A DNA stretch of 64,000 bases. Origin: Streptomyces mangrovi (GTDB lineage: Bacteria > Actinomycetota > Actinomycetes > Streptomycetales > Streptomycetaceae). The notes below the pieces were generated by a model, which saw only the letters and a program-made list of their open reading frames with translations, had not been told where the DNA came from and made no database searches. Within the stretch, counting starts at the first letter, position 1, and every line of letters begins with the position of its first letter. Location: NCBI RefSeq assembly GCF_900114215.1, contig NZ_FOSG01000001.1, positions 310,001 to 374,000 of the forward strand. Reading direction: 5' to 3'. This document shows, one piece after another, positions 39,099 to 47,521 of the stretch. A program made the translations under genes and the position numbers.

Positions 39099-39941
39099 AT
39101 GTTGCAGACCCTCTGGAAGCGCCACGGCCTGGTGATGGCCGCGGGCGCCGTGTGCGTCCTCGTCAACGGCCAGGGCATCGGACCGCTGTGGCTCACCGGG
39201 ATCGCCCTGCTGGGAGTCGGCATGCTGATGCGGGGGGCGATGACCCGCGCGCAGCGCCCGCCGCGCGACGAGGTGCCGCCGGTGGCCCTCGGCGTCCCCG
39301 TGGAGGGGCGCTGGACGGCGCGCAACGGGCCCGCCACCAAGGTCCCCAGCCACACCCACAACCTCGCGCAGACCTACGCCATCGACATGGCGCGCAGGCC
39401 GGCGCCGGACCCCGTGTGGTTCTGGCCGCCGGCGCGGCGCCCCGAGTCCTACCCGTCCTTCGGCGAGCCGCTGTTCGCCCCGGCCGACGGCCGGGTGGTG
39501 GCCGCCGCCGACGGCCAGCGGGACCACCTGTCGCGCTCCTCACTGGCCGGGCTGTTCTACGTACTCGCGGAGGGCTTCGTGCGCTCCCTCGGACTCCCCC
39601 GCCACCTGCTGGGCAACCATCTCGTCCTCGACCTGGGCGACGGGGTGTACGCGGTCTTCGCACACCTGCGGCGCGGCTCGCTGAAGGTGGCCGTGGGCGA
39701 CCGGGTGACGGCCGGCCGCCCGTTGGCCGAGTGCGGCAACTCGGGCAACTCCTCCGAGCCCCACCTGCACTTCCAGCTCATGGACGGCCCCGACATCACC
39801 TCGGCCCGCGGTCTGCGCTTCACCTGGCACTACCGGGACGACGAGGGCGGGGAGCACCGGGGGGTTCCCGAGGACAACACCCACTTCACCCCGGTGCGGT
39901 CCGCCGCGGCCGACCGGACGGACCCCTACGCCGCGCCGTAG
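39099..39941 (+). CDS. M23-family metallopeptidase, membrane-anchored
   Basis: A 280-residue protein starting at the ATG at 39099 with GGAAGG 5 bases upstream. Two hydrophobic segments (about 9-25 and 28-45) anchor it; the catalytic part follows. It has THNLAQTYAIDM, FAPADGRVVAAADG, LDLGDGVYAVFAHLRRGS and GNSGNSSEPHLHFQLMDG, the last containing the HxH zinc ligands of LytM-type peptidases. Members cut peptide bridges of peptidoglycan, or peptides. It lies between two leftward operons and runs toward the second, overlapping its last gene by 16 bases at the 3' ends. A role in self-protection or peptide processing is conceivable but not shown. Confidence 0.85.
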   Translation: MLQTLWKRHGLVMAAGAVCVLVNGQGIGPLWLTGIALLGVGMLMRGAMTRAQRPPRDEVPPVALGVPVEGRWTARNGPATKVPSHTHNLAQTYAIDMARRPAPDPVWFWPPARRPESYPSFGEPLFAPADGRVVAAADGQRDHLSRSSLAGLFYVLAEGFVRSLGLPRHLLGNHLVLDLGDGVYAVFAHLRRGSLKVAVGDRVTAGRPLAECGNSGNSSEPHLHFQLMDGPDITSARGLRFTWHYRDDEGGEHRGVPEDNTHFTPVRSAAADRTDPYAAP

Positions 39942-40777
39942 CCGGGTTCGAGCACGAAGCAGACCCGCCGGACACGGCCGTCGGGGGCGAACTCACCGAA
40001 GGCGAAGACCTCCTGGCTCTTCTTCGGGTTGCCGCCACGGCTGGTGGTGTAGCGGACCGCGAAGCGGTCGCCCTCCCGCAGCGTCTCGTGCACCTCCACC
40101 GGGTAGCTGTGCTTCCGCTTCCGTCCGTCCTCCAGGGCCTTCAGCACACCGGAGCGCTGCATCACCTTCCCCCCGACCTGGTGCACCGCGTCCGGGGTGT
40201 GGAAACGGTCGTGGGCCTCGGCGGCCGGCACCGCCGGGTCGTACCCGGCGGCGTAGTAGGCCCGCAGGTAGTGGGCGGGGTCCTGGGCCGGCGTCGGCTC
40301 GGCCCCGTCGGCCGGCGGCGGCGCCGGGACGGCGCCCGGCGTGGGGCGGGCCGCGGCGTCGGACGGAGCGCTCCCGCCATGCCCGGCCCAGCCCGGCCGG
40401 CTGGCGGAGAAGGCGTCGGAGCGGGCCACCCGCCCGTCCCCGGCCATCTCGGCGAACACGGCCGCGTCCGTGGCGCTCTGGAACTTCCAAGCCATGGGCG
40501 TGCTGATGGTGTACCGGGCGGCGGCCCGGTCCCCCTCCACGACCAGCTCGTGGACGTACAGCTCGTAGGGCGCGTCGAGGGAGCGCCGGGAGCGGAGGCT
40601 GCGCATGATCTTCTTGTGGTCCCAGAGCCTGCCGTTGACCCGGTGGGGGCCGTCGGGCAGGTGATAGCGCTCCCACACCTCCTCCACCGGGTCGTTCCCG
40701 TCGATGGCGTCGGAGTGGTAGGCGCGGAGGTAGCCGATGAAGTCCTCCGCGGCGGTGGGACGGTGTGTGGTGCTCAT
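39926..40777 (-). CDS. Tandem SnoaL/NTF2-like protein
   Basis: A 283-residue protein made of two related halves joined by a Pro/Ala-rich linker (about 135-165). Each half has an NTF2-like pattern. The first contains YLRAYHSDAIDGNDP, then VNGRLWDHKKIMRSL, VVEGDRAAARYTIS. The second contains YLRAYYAAGYDPAVP, then VGGKVMQRSGVLKAL, LREGDRFAVRYTTSR. The repeated YLRAYhs/yaa motif shows internal duplication. NTF2-like folds form cone-shaped pockets and occur as cyclases, isomerases or binding proteins in natural-product pathways. The ATG overlaps the FAD oxidoreductase stop by 4 bases, making it the last gene of the peptide operon. Confidence 0.75.
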   Translation of the reverse strand: MSTTHRPTAAEDFIGYLRAYHSDAIDGNDPVEEVWERYHLPDGPHRVNGRLWDHKKIMRSLRSRRSLDAPYELYVHELVVEGDRAAARYTISTPMAWKFQSATDAAVFAEMAGDGRVARSDAFSASRPGWAGHGGSAPSDAAARPTPGAVPAPPPADGAEPTPAQDPAHYLRAYYAAGYDPAVPAAEAHDRFHTPDAVHQVGGKVMQRSGVLKALEDGRKRKHSYPVEVHETLREGDRFAVRYTTSRGGNPKKSQEVFAFGEFAPDGRVRRVCFVLEPGYGAA

Positions 40778-42255
40778 GACGCTCTCCCGGTTCTCTCTGT
40801 GGGGATGGCACCGCCCCCGGGGCCCAGAGGCGGCACGGTGTTGATACGGAACTCCCTGCGGAGGGCGGCCCGGGCCGCGTGGTGGCCGCACATGCCGTGC
40901 ACGCTGGGGCCGGGCGGCGTCGACGCGGAGCACAGGTACACCCCGGGCAGGGGGGTGCGGTACGGGTTCCAGGCGGGCACCGGCCGGAACACGGACTGCG
41001 TGAGCGTGATGGCCCCCGCCCCGATGTCCCCGCCGGGATAGTTCGGGTTGTACGTCTCGTAGTCGGCCGCCGGCACCCCGCGCGCCGCGATGACCGTGTC
41101 GGAGAAGCCGGGCGCGTACCGCTCGATGCGGCGGGTGATCAGCGGCACCGGGTCCCGGGTGTCGCCGTTGGGCACATGCGCGTAGGCCCACACCGGGCGG
41201 CGGCCGCCCACGGCACGGCCGGGGTCGGTCACGGCCGGGTCGACCAGCAGCACGAACGGCTCCTCGGTGGCCTCCCCCCGCACGGCCGCGCGCTCCGCCG
41301 CGAGCATCTCGGCGCGGGTGCCGCCCAGGTGCACGGTTCCGGCCCGCCCCACCTCGGGGTCGGCCCACGGGATGGGTTCGCCGACCAGGAAGTCGGCCTT
41401 CGCGGCACCCGGACCGTAGCCGAAGCGCTCCAGCGCCCGGCGGTAGCCCGGCGGCAGCCGGTCGCCGGCCAGCTCCAGCAGCCCGCGCGGGGTGGTGTCC
41501 AGCATGACCACCCGGGCGTCCACCTCCGCGAGGTCGGTGATCCGGTGGCCGGTGTGCAGCACCCCGCCGTGCGCCCGCAGGTCGTCGGCCAGGGCCTGCG
41601 CGATGCGGGCGCTGCCGCCCTGCGGCAGCGGCCAGCCGGTCGCGTGCGCCAGGTGCCCCAGCAGCAGCGCGATGGCGCCGGAGGGCGGGCTGGGCAGCCG
41701 CCCCACCGCGTGCGCCGCGACCCCGGTGAGCAGTGCGCGGGCCGCCTCGGTGCGCAGCCCGTCGCCTCTCAGCAGGTGCCCGAGCACGCGCGGACCGAGC
41801 AGCAGCGGAACGGCGAGGTCACGCGGCACGGACCGCTGGCCGGACAGCAGGAAGTCGGTCACCCCTGTACTGTGCCGCACCAGCGGTGCCATCAATCGCC
41901 GCCAGCGCCGCCCGTCCGGGCCGAGCCGTTCGCAGGTCTCCTCGAGATCGCGGTGGGCGAGCGCGGCGCCACCGTCCAGCGGGTGCGCGTAGGGGACCGG
42001 CGGCTGCAGCATCCGGACGCCGCGGGACGCGAGGTCGAACTCGCGGAAGAACGCCGACGCGGCCGCCATCGGGTGCACGGCGGCGCAGACGTCGTGCCGG
42101 ATCCCGGAGTCGAACAGGGCCTCGCCGCGCAGACCGCCGCCGATGGTGTCGGCCTGCTCGTGGACGTGCACGGCCAGTCCGGCACGCGCCATGGTGACGG
42201 CGGCGGCCAGGCCGTTCGGACCACTGCCGACGACGGCGACGTCGGCACGCGTCAT
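40774..42255 (-). CDS. Phytoene-desaturase-like NAD(P)/FAD-dependent oxidoreductase
   Basis: A 493-residue flavoprotein. The ADP-binding fold is at the N-terminus (DVAVVGSGPNGLAAAVTMARAG, residues 5-26, cut here for length), followed by EQADTIGGGLRGE. The C-terminal end has PLPGVYLCSASTPPGPSVHGMCG, the second FAD-contact motif of this class. These enzymes oxidise hydrophobic substrates. It is coupled by 4-base overlaps to the ABC transporter gene upstream and the tandem SnoaL-like gene downstream, so it belongs to the peptide operon. Oxidation of a peptide side chain or redox supply to the membrane enzyme is possible; neither is demonstrated. Confidence 0.85.
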   Translation of the reverse strand: MTRADVAVVGSGPNGLAAAVTMARAGLAVHVHEQADTIGGGLRGEALFDSGIRHDVCAAVHPMAAASAFFREFDLASRGVRMLQPPVPYAHPLDGGAALAHRDLEETCERLGPDGRRWRRLMAPLVRHSTGVTDFLLSGQRSVPRDLAVPLLLGPRVLGHLLRGDGLRTEAARALLTGVAAHAVGRLPSPPSGAIALLLGHLAHATGWPLPQGGSARIAQALADDLRAHGGVLHTGHRITDLAEVDARVVMLDTTPRGLLELAGDRLPPGYRRALERFGYGPGAAKADFLVGEPIPWADPEVGRAGTVHLGGTRAEMLAAERAAVRGEATEEPFVLLVDPAVTDPGRAVGGRRPVWAYAHVPNGDTRDPVPLITRRIERYAPGFSDTVIAARGVPAADYETYNPNYPGGDIGAGAITLTQSVFRPVPAWNPYRTPLPGVYLCSASTPPGPSVHGMCGHHAARAALRREFRINTVPPLGPGGGAIPTERTGRAS

Positions 42256-44039
42256 GCCGGCACGCCCTCGGCGGCGAACTGCTGGCCGGCGAGTCTGCGG
42301 TACACCTCGTCGGCCTCCATCAGCTCCTGGTGGGTGCCGATCGCCCGCACACGCCCCTCCTCCATCACGATGATGCGGTCGGCCCGCACGATGGTGGACA
42401 GCCGGTGCGCGATGGCCAGCACGGCGCACTCGCGGGCTGCTTCCGTGATCGCGTCGCGCAGCGCCGCCTCGGTGTCGCTGTCCAGGTGCGCGGTGACCTC
42501 GTCCAGCAGGATCACCTCCGGCCGCTGCAGCAGCGTACGGGCGATGGCGAGCCGCTGCCGCTGGCCGCCGGACAGGCCCGCGCCCCGCTCGCCGAGTTCC
42601 GTGTCGAGCCCGCCGGGCAGTTCGGCGACGAAGCCGTCCAGACTGGCCAGCCGCAGCGCGCGGGCGACCTCGGTCCCGTCGGCGCCGGGGTTGGCGTACA
42701 TCAGGTTCTCCCGGATCGTGCCGCGCAGCAGCGGGGCGTCCTGCTCGACGTAGCCGACCATGGAGCGCAGTTCGGCCAGCCGGAGGCCGGCGATGTCCCG
42801 GCCCCCGACCCGGACCGTGCCGGTGTCGGGGCGGTGGAAGCGCTCGATGAGCTGGAACAGCGTCGTCTTGCCCGCGCCGGAGGAGCCGACGATCGCGGTC
42901 AGACCGCGGTCCGGCACGGTGAACGAGACGTTCCGCAGCACCGGGACGCCCTCCTGGTAGGAGAAGTCGACGCCCTCGAAGCCGACCGCGGGCGCCGGCT
43001 CCGCGTCGGACTCCCGCTCCCGGGGCTCCCGGGGCTCCTTGGACTCCCCGGGCTCCTTGAACTCCTTGGACTCCGCCGCCCCCGGCCGGGCGGCCGCCTC
43101 GTCCTCCTCCTGCGGGACCGCCCCCAGCTCCGTCACCCGCTGGACGGCGGCGCGGCCCTGCTGGATCTGACCGATCGACATGAAGAGCATCACCAGCGGC
43201 GCCACCAGGTAGAACAGGTACATCACGAACGACGTGAGGTCGGCGGGCGACAGCGATCCGGTGGCCACCCGGGCCATACCCCAGGAGATGACGACGGCCA
43301 GCGAGAGCTGCGTGCCGACGTTCATCGTCGGGGTGAGCAGCGCGCTGAACCCGGCGACCCGGATCCCGCTGCGCCGGGCCCGGTCGGCCAGTCCCGCCAG
43401 CTCCTCGGTCTCCCGCTCCTCGGCGCGCGAGGCCTTGACCGTGGTGATGGCGCCGAGCACCCGCTGCAGACCCGAGCCGAACGCGCCGATCTCCTCCCGG
43501 TTCCGCAGTGCGGCGACGCGCACCCGGCGGGCCAGCAGCAGCGCGGCGACACTGGCCAGTCCCAGGCAGCCGACCGTGGTGAGCAGCAGTCTCCAGTCGA
43601 GCCGGGCCATCAGCACGACGCCGCCGACCACCATGAACACGGAGGTGACCACCTGAGCCAGCGCCTGCGCGATGATCAGACACGCCACGGAGGTGTCGGA
43701 GACGGTGCGCGCGAAGACGTCACCGTGCTCCAGACGCGAGAAGTGGGGGATCTGGCTGCGCAGCAGGCGCCCGCCCAGGACCCGCCGGGCGTCGAAGGCG
43801 ATGTTCTCGCCGGCCCGGCCGATCGCGTAGGCGTGCCCCGCGCCCAGCGCCGCGTCCACGACGAAGAACAGCGCGATGAACGTGATGGGCCAGGCGATCG
43901 ACTCCTCCCGGGACACCGCCTCGATCAACCGGCCCAGCATCCAGGGCTGAGCGAGCGTGGCCGCCGCCCCGACCAGTCCCATGCCGACGCCGGCGATCAG
44001 CAGGGCCCGGTGGCGGCGGACTATCTCCCGGAGGTTCAT
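42252..44039 (-). CDS. ABC exporter with fused membrane and ATPase domains
   Basis: A 595-residue half-transporter. Residues about 15-310 hold six membrane helices of the type I exporter fold. A charged Glu/Lys/Pro linker (about 330-355) leads to the nucleotide-binding domain with Walker A GSSGAGKTT near 390, signature LSGGQRQRLAIA and Walker B VILLDEVTAHLD (Val-Thr in place of the usual Pro-Thr). No N-terminal C39 peptidase domain is present, so it would export but not cleave a leader. It functions as a homodimer. The gene overlaps both neighbours by 4 bases. The likely cargo is the mature form of the two peptides encoded at the head of this operon. Confidence 0.9.
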   Translation of the reverse strand: MNLREIVRRHRALLIAGVGMGLVGAAATLAQPWMLGRLIEAVSREESIAWPITFIALFFVVDAALGAGHAYAIGRAGENIAFDARRVLGGRLLRSQIPHFSRLEHGDVFARTVSDTSVACLIIAQALAQVVTSVFMVVGGVVLMARLDWRLLLTTVGCLGLASVAALLLARRVRVAALRNREEIGAFGSGLQRVLGAITTVKASRAEERETEELAGLADRARRSGIRVAGFSALLTPTMNVGTQLSLAVVISWGMARVATGSLSPADLTSFVMYLFYLVAPLVMLFMSIGQIQQGRAAVQRVTELGAVPQEEDEAAARPGAAESKEFKEPGESKEPREPRERESDAEPAPAVGFEGVDFSYQEGVPVLRNVSFTVPDRGLTAIVGSSGAGKTTLFQLIERFHRPDTGTVRVGGRDIAGLRLAELRSMVGYVEQDAPLLRGTIRENLMYANPGADGTEVARALRLASLDGFVAELPGGLDTELGERGAGLSGGQRQRLAIARTLLQRPEVILLDEVTAHLDSDTEAALRDAITEAARECAVLAIAHRLSTIVRADRIIVMEEGRVRAIGTHQELMEADEVYRRLAGQQFAAEGVPA

Positions 44040-44791
44040 GCCGGCTTGGTGTAGGAGGCGACGAACAGACCGGCCTCGGGGACGTAGTCGGTCCGCTGCC
44101 AGTCGCTGTAACGGCCCTCGGGCCGCAACCCGGCGGCCCGCGCGTAGTCGTCCACCTCGTCGGGGGTGAGCAGCCGCACGGTCTCGGTGCCGACGCGGTG
44201 GGTGCCGTCCGACTCGAACCACACGGTGGACACGTGCCAGACCTGGTTGTCCATCAGGAGTGTGGCGTGCATCTGGATGCCGGTGTTCGGCTCCGGGTAG
44301 GGCACGAACATCGTGGTGCGCGTCAGGCCCTCGTGCTGGGCCACGATGCCCGGGCGGTTGTGCGTCTCGATCAGCAGCCGTCCGCCGGGCCGCAGGTGCT
44401 CGGCCGCGCGGGCGACGGCCTCCCGCTGCCCCTCGGGGTCGAGGATCAGCGCGAGCGTGGAGCAGACGCAGTAGACCAGGCCGTACCGGCGGTCGCCGCG
44501 GTAGGTGCGGATGTCGCCGAGTTCGGCGACCACCTCCCCCCGGTCGGCCTTCTTCTCCAGCGCCGTCAGCATCTCCTGCGAGGAGTCCACCCCGGTGACC
44601 GGACCGACGCGGTGCGACAGCGGCAGTGCGATCCGGCCGGTTCCGACACCGAGCTCCAGGGTGCCCTGGGCGGGGTCCGGGTGGAACCCCGCCAGGGCCT
44701 CGACGGTGGCCCGGGTGGCGGCGTCGTCCTGGAAGATGCGGTCGTACCAGCCCTCGAACTGTTTGCCGTAGCCGATGTCCGCGATCGTCAT
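44036..44791 (-). CDS. SAM-dependent class I methyltransferase
   Basis: A 251-residue protein with GGAGAACC before its ATG. Motif I of the SAM-binding Rossmann fold is TLELGVGTGRIALPL near residue 44. Asp of VTGVDSSQEM follows, and the post-motif region has AELGDIRTY and YGLVYCVCSTLALI. The C-terminal beta strands (WHVSTVWFESDG, VGTETVRLLTPDEV) match small-molecule methyltransferases. It sits between the SdpA-like gene and the ABC exporter in the peptide operon. It may methylate the peptide or an associated small molecule; the acceptor is unknown. Confidence 0.85.
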   Translation of the reverse strand: MTIADIGYGKQFEGWYDRIFQDDAATRATVEALAGFHPDPAQGTLELGVGTGRIALPLSHRVGPVTGVDSSQEMLTALEKKADRGEVVAELGDIRTYRGDRRYGLVYCVCSTLALILDPEGQREAVARAAEHLRPGGRLLIETHNRPGIVAQHEGLTRTTMFVPYPEPNTGIQMHATLLMDNQVWHVSTVWFESDGTHRVGTETVRLLTPDEVDDYARAAGLRPEGRYSDWQRTDYVPEAGLFVASYTKPA

Positions 44792-44840
44792 GGTTCTCCG
44801 TTTCTCGGTGGGTGGGAACTCCCGCAGCGGGGCGCCGGTC

Positions 44841-45419
44841 TCAGGCGGCCTGCAGGAAGGCCGGGGTGGCGGGGTTCATCGCCTGGTAGGTGGAGACGTA
44901 CAGGACCTCCGGCTCCTCGCTGTCGTCGTGGCCGGCGGCACGGACCACGGCGAACTGGAAACCGCGCACCTCGGACACGTTCGGCGAGTCCCTGATCTGC
45001 TTCCTGATGAATTCGGCCAGGACCCGGAAGGGCGGCGAACCGGTCGGGTCCTCCCCCTTGGAGATGTTCTTGAGAATGGCGCTGCAGATATCGAAGACGG
45101 CCTTCTCCGTCCGGCGGGAGGAGAACCAGAAAGCCTGGCTCATCCTGCGGTTCTGGATGAGTTCGAGTTCGATCCAGGCGGACGTGTCACGGTTCTCGTC
45201 GAGGGTCCGGTAGAGGTAGTGGTAGTCGTGTGTGGCGGGATTCGGCGCGAAGAACTTCCAGTTCGGCACGAGGGAGAACAGGTCCTTCTCCCGCGCGCGC
45301 TCGAAGGCCGCGTTCGGGTGCTGCGCCGCCAGCGTCGTCACCAGCAGGGCCGCGCCCGCCAGGCGCGTCACGGCGCCGGGTCCGGTGAAGGCGTCCTTGA
45401 TGAATGCGGTGGGGTTCAC
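44841..45419 (-). CDS. SdpA/DUF5819-like membrane-associated protein
   Basis: A 192-residue protein. One N-terminal hydrophobic helix (VTRLAGAALLVTTLAAQ, about 17-33) precedes the diagnostic segment LFSLVPNWKFFAPNPATHDY, close to the WxFFxxNP motif of SdpA from the Bacillus sporulation-delaying-protein system and of actinobacterial DUF5819. The rest contains DENRDTSAWIELELI and a helical, charged region. SdpA works with the HTTM protein SdpB to mature the SdpC toxin. Here the gene overlaps the HTTM-hydrolase fusion gene by 4 bases (GTGA), the same pairing. The family assignment is by motif and context. Confidence 0.8.
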   Translation of the reverse strand: MNPTAFIKDAFTGPGAVTRLAGAALLVTTLAAQHPNAAFERAREKDLFSLVPNWKFFAPNPATHDYHYLYRTLDENRDTSAWIELELIQNRRMSQAFWFSSRRTEKAVFDICSAILKNISKGEDPTGSPPFRVLAEFIRKQIRDSPNVSEVRGFQFAVVRAAGHDDSEEPEVLYVSTYQAMNPATPAFLQAA

Positions 45420-47350
45420 TTCTGCTCGTCCTCCTTCTCGGGCTTCTCGGGCTTCCCCCGCTCCGCGGGGAGCCCTCCGGCCGGGGCCGCGGCGTCCGCA
45501 GCGGCCGGCGGCATGCAGTGCTGCTCGACGAAGGCCGCCATCAGGTCCGCGGCGGTGCGCGCGTGGCGCGCGTCGGTCAGGATCGAGTCGTGCCCCGCGC
45601 GCTCCACGACGGTGACGTCGCCGTACCGGCCGGCCGCCTGGTGGGAGCGGGCGATGTCGTGGTACATCAGCAGCTGTTCGGGATCGATGTCCACGGTCAC
45701 CTGCGCGGCGATGACCAGGCCCGGGGCGGGCACCGGGTCCAGTTCCCCGTCGAAGGTCTCGAACTCCCGGCGGACCACCTCCCACTCCCGCTCCGCGGCC
45801 GTCCACAGCCGCGAGTCGGTGTAGAGGGAGAACACCTTCTCCCGGTAGGGGTAGGGCAGGTCGTCCACCCACCGGGGCCGCGCCATCAGCGCGCCGCAGC
45901 CCAGCTTCGTCCAGCGCGCCATCTCCTTCAGGGAGTCGGTGAACAGCTCGCTGCCCTTCTTCTGCTTGCCCGACCGCACGAGCTGCCCCGGGTGGGTGGG
46001 GTCGAGGTAGACCACACCGGCCAGCCGGTCGCCGAGCCGTTCCGCGGCCCGCCGGTTCAGGTCCGCGCCCAGCGAGTGCCCGACGAGCACCACCTTGCGG
46101 TCCTCCGGCAGGGCCTGGCGGATCAGGTCCTCCAGGTCGTCCACCGACTCCTGCAGGCTGTAGGGGGCGTCCTTCACCCGGCGGCTGGGGCCGTAGCCGG
46201 CGCGGGAGTAGGTCACCACGGGCTGGCCGGAGTCGAACGCCAGCCGCTCGACCATCCACGCGAAGTGCTCGGAGGTCGAGGCGAGGCCGTGGTTGAAGAC
46301 GAGGACCGGACGGCCGGGGATGTCGCGGCCGCCGGTGTCGTACTGCAGCACGTTGCCGGACCGGGTGGTGACGGTGCGGGACATCGGCCACCCGGCGACG
46401 GCCCGGGCGCGCCGCTGGGTGGCCAGCACGGCCGCTCCCGCGACGCCGCCGGCCAGCAGCGCCAGCGCGGTCCTGACCATGCGGTCGTCCCGGCCGGCCA
46501 CCGCCGGGAGCGTCCGCGGCGCGGTCGTGTAGGCGACCATGGGGTGCATCGCGGGGAAGGCGGTCATGAACCGGCCCAGCCCCATGACGAAGGCGTTGGC
46601 GACGTGGAAGCCGCCGGCCGCGCCGATCATCGGCCGGGTCAGCCGCCCGCCGGCCAGGTAGACGACCGGGAAGAGGCACTCCATCGCCAGGACCCCGTGC
46701 TGCAGGACCTTGCTGGAACGGGGGTAGCGCCGGGTCAGCCGGTAGGCGCGCTCGAAGCCGTAGGTGCGGGTCCGCATCACGCCGGGCAGGGCCGAGCCGT
46801 CCCGCCACTTGGTTCCCGCCAGCTTCGTCCAGCCGGACGCCGCGTAGGACATGTTGGCCTGGAGCGCCAGGTACCACATCAGGGCGTCCTTGACCTGCGG
46901 GCTGTTCGACAGCCGGGCCAGACCGGTGACCGCCTGCACCTGTGTGGCGACCTGGTCCGAGCCGTCCGTGCCGTAGCGGTGGCGGGCCTGCAGGAGCGTG
47001 GTGGTGGCTCCGAGGTAGAGGTTGCCCGCGGCCCGCCACTTGCCGTTCCCCGGCATGAGCATTCCCAGGCTGCAGGCCACGCGCGTCGCGTGCAGGGCCA
47101 GGGTGGTCCGCCTGCCGCTCACGGCGTTGGTGAGCTTCTGGATGGCGGGGACCCTGCTCTCCGGGGTCTGCTTCATGATCTCCCAGTCGTTGAGACCACC
47201 GGGACCCAGATTCCGATGCTGGTGAAGATATTCCAGAGAGGAGGAGAGGCTGGAGAGGGCGGCGAGGCGTTCCGATACGCCTATCGCCCGGTCCCTGGAA
47301 ATCGGAATCGGTGAGAACAGCGAAGAAGAGATCTTCTTTAGCATCTTCAT
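45416..47350 (-). CDS. HTTM (SdpB/vitamin-K-carboxylase-like) domain fused to alpha/beta hydrolase
   Basis: A 644-residue protein with GAGGAAAG upstream of its ATG. Residues about 70-325 are the HTTM membrane domain: several helices with the signature YAASGWTKLAGTKWRDGSAL near 175 and the helix HVANAFVMGLGRF near 250. Residues about 330-620 are an alpha/beta hydrolase with GHSLG near 425, YLDPTHPG and a late GHDSIL. A Pro/Glu/Lys tail ends the protein. Stand-alone SdpB is an HTTM protein needed for SdpC toxin maturation, and vitamin-K-dependent carboxylase shares the HTTM fold. The fusion suggests coupled modification and hydrolysis or acyl transfer at the membrane. It directly follows the peptide genes. 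Confidence 0.85.
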   Translation of the reverse strand: MKMLKKISSSLFSPIPISRDRAIGVSERLAALSSLSSSLEYLHQHRNLGPGGLNDWEIMKQTPESRVPAIQKLTNAVSGRRTTLALHATRVACSLGMLMPGNGKWRAAGNLYLGATTTLLQARHRYGTDGSDQVATQVQAVTGLARLSNSPQVKDALMWYLALQANMSYAASGWTKLAGTKWRDGSALPGVMRTRTYGFERAYRLTRRYPRSSKVLQHGVLAMECLFPVVYLAGGRLTRPMIGAAGGFHVANAFVMGLGRFMTAFPAMHPMVAYTTAPRTLPAVAGRDDRMVRTALALLAGGVAGAAVLATQRRARAVAGWPMSRTVTTRSGNVLQYDTGGRDIPGRPVLVFNHGLASTSEHFAWMVERLAFDSGQPVVTYSRAGYGPSRRVKDAPYSLQESVDDLEDLIRQALPEDRKVVLVGHSLGADLNRRAAERLGDRLAGVVYLDPTHPGQLVRSGKQKKGSELFTDSLKEMARWTKLGCGALMARPRWVDDLPYPYREKVFSLYTDSRLWTAAEREWEVVRREFETFDGELDPVPAPGLVIAAQVTVDIDPEQLLMYHDIARSHQAAGRYGDVTVVERAGHDSILTDARHARTAADLMAAFVEQHCMPPAAADAAAPAGGLPAERGKPEKPEKEDEQK

Positions 47351-47398
47351 GCCGAGGCTTTCCTCTGCGTCGTGCCGGCCGAGGGTAGGGTTGCGAGG

Positions 47399-47433
47399 GC
47401 TGCCGGGCCGCGATTCCGCCGCGGCCCGACAGC
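47399..47433 (-). terminator. Hairpin between peptide genes and modification genes
   Basis: A 9-bp GC stem (47404-47412 with 47420-47428) is extended by four more pairs after one mismatch, loop 7 bases. It lies in the 171-base gap between the second peptide gene and the HTTM-hydrolase gene. On the minus strand it would act as a partial terminator giving more peptide mRNA than enzyme mRNA. Confidence 0.5.
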
Positions 47434-47444
47434 TCTCTCAGCTC

Positions 47445-47462
47445 CCGGGGGGCAGCCCCCGG
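47445..47462 (-). terminator. Second hairpin in the same gap
   Basis: CCGGGGG (47445-47451) pairs with CCCCCGG (47456-47462) around a 4-base loop, the first hairpin met by polymerase after the second peptide gene. Together with the hairpin at 47399-47433 it suggests attenuation. Confidence 0.45.
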
Positions 47463-47521
47463 AAGTTTCCTTCAGAAGCCCGTGGGGCCTTTGAACAGAT
47501 GGTGCTCAGCGGCAGAACGGG

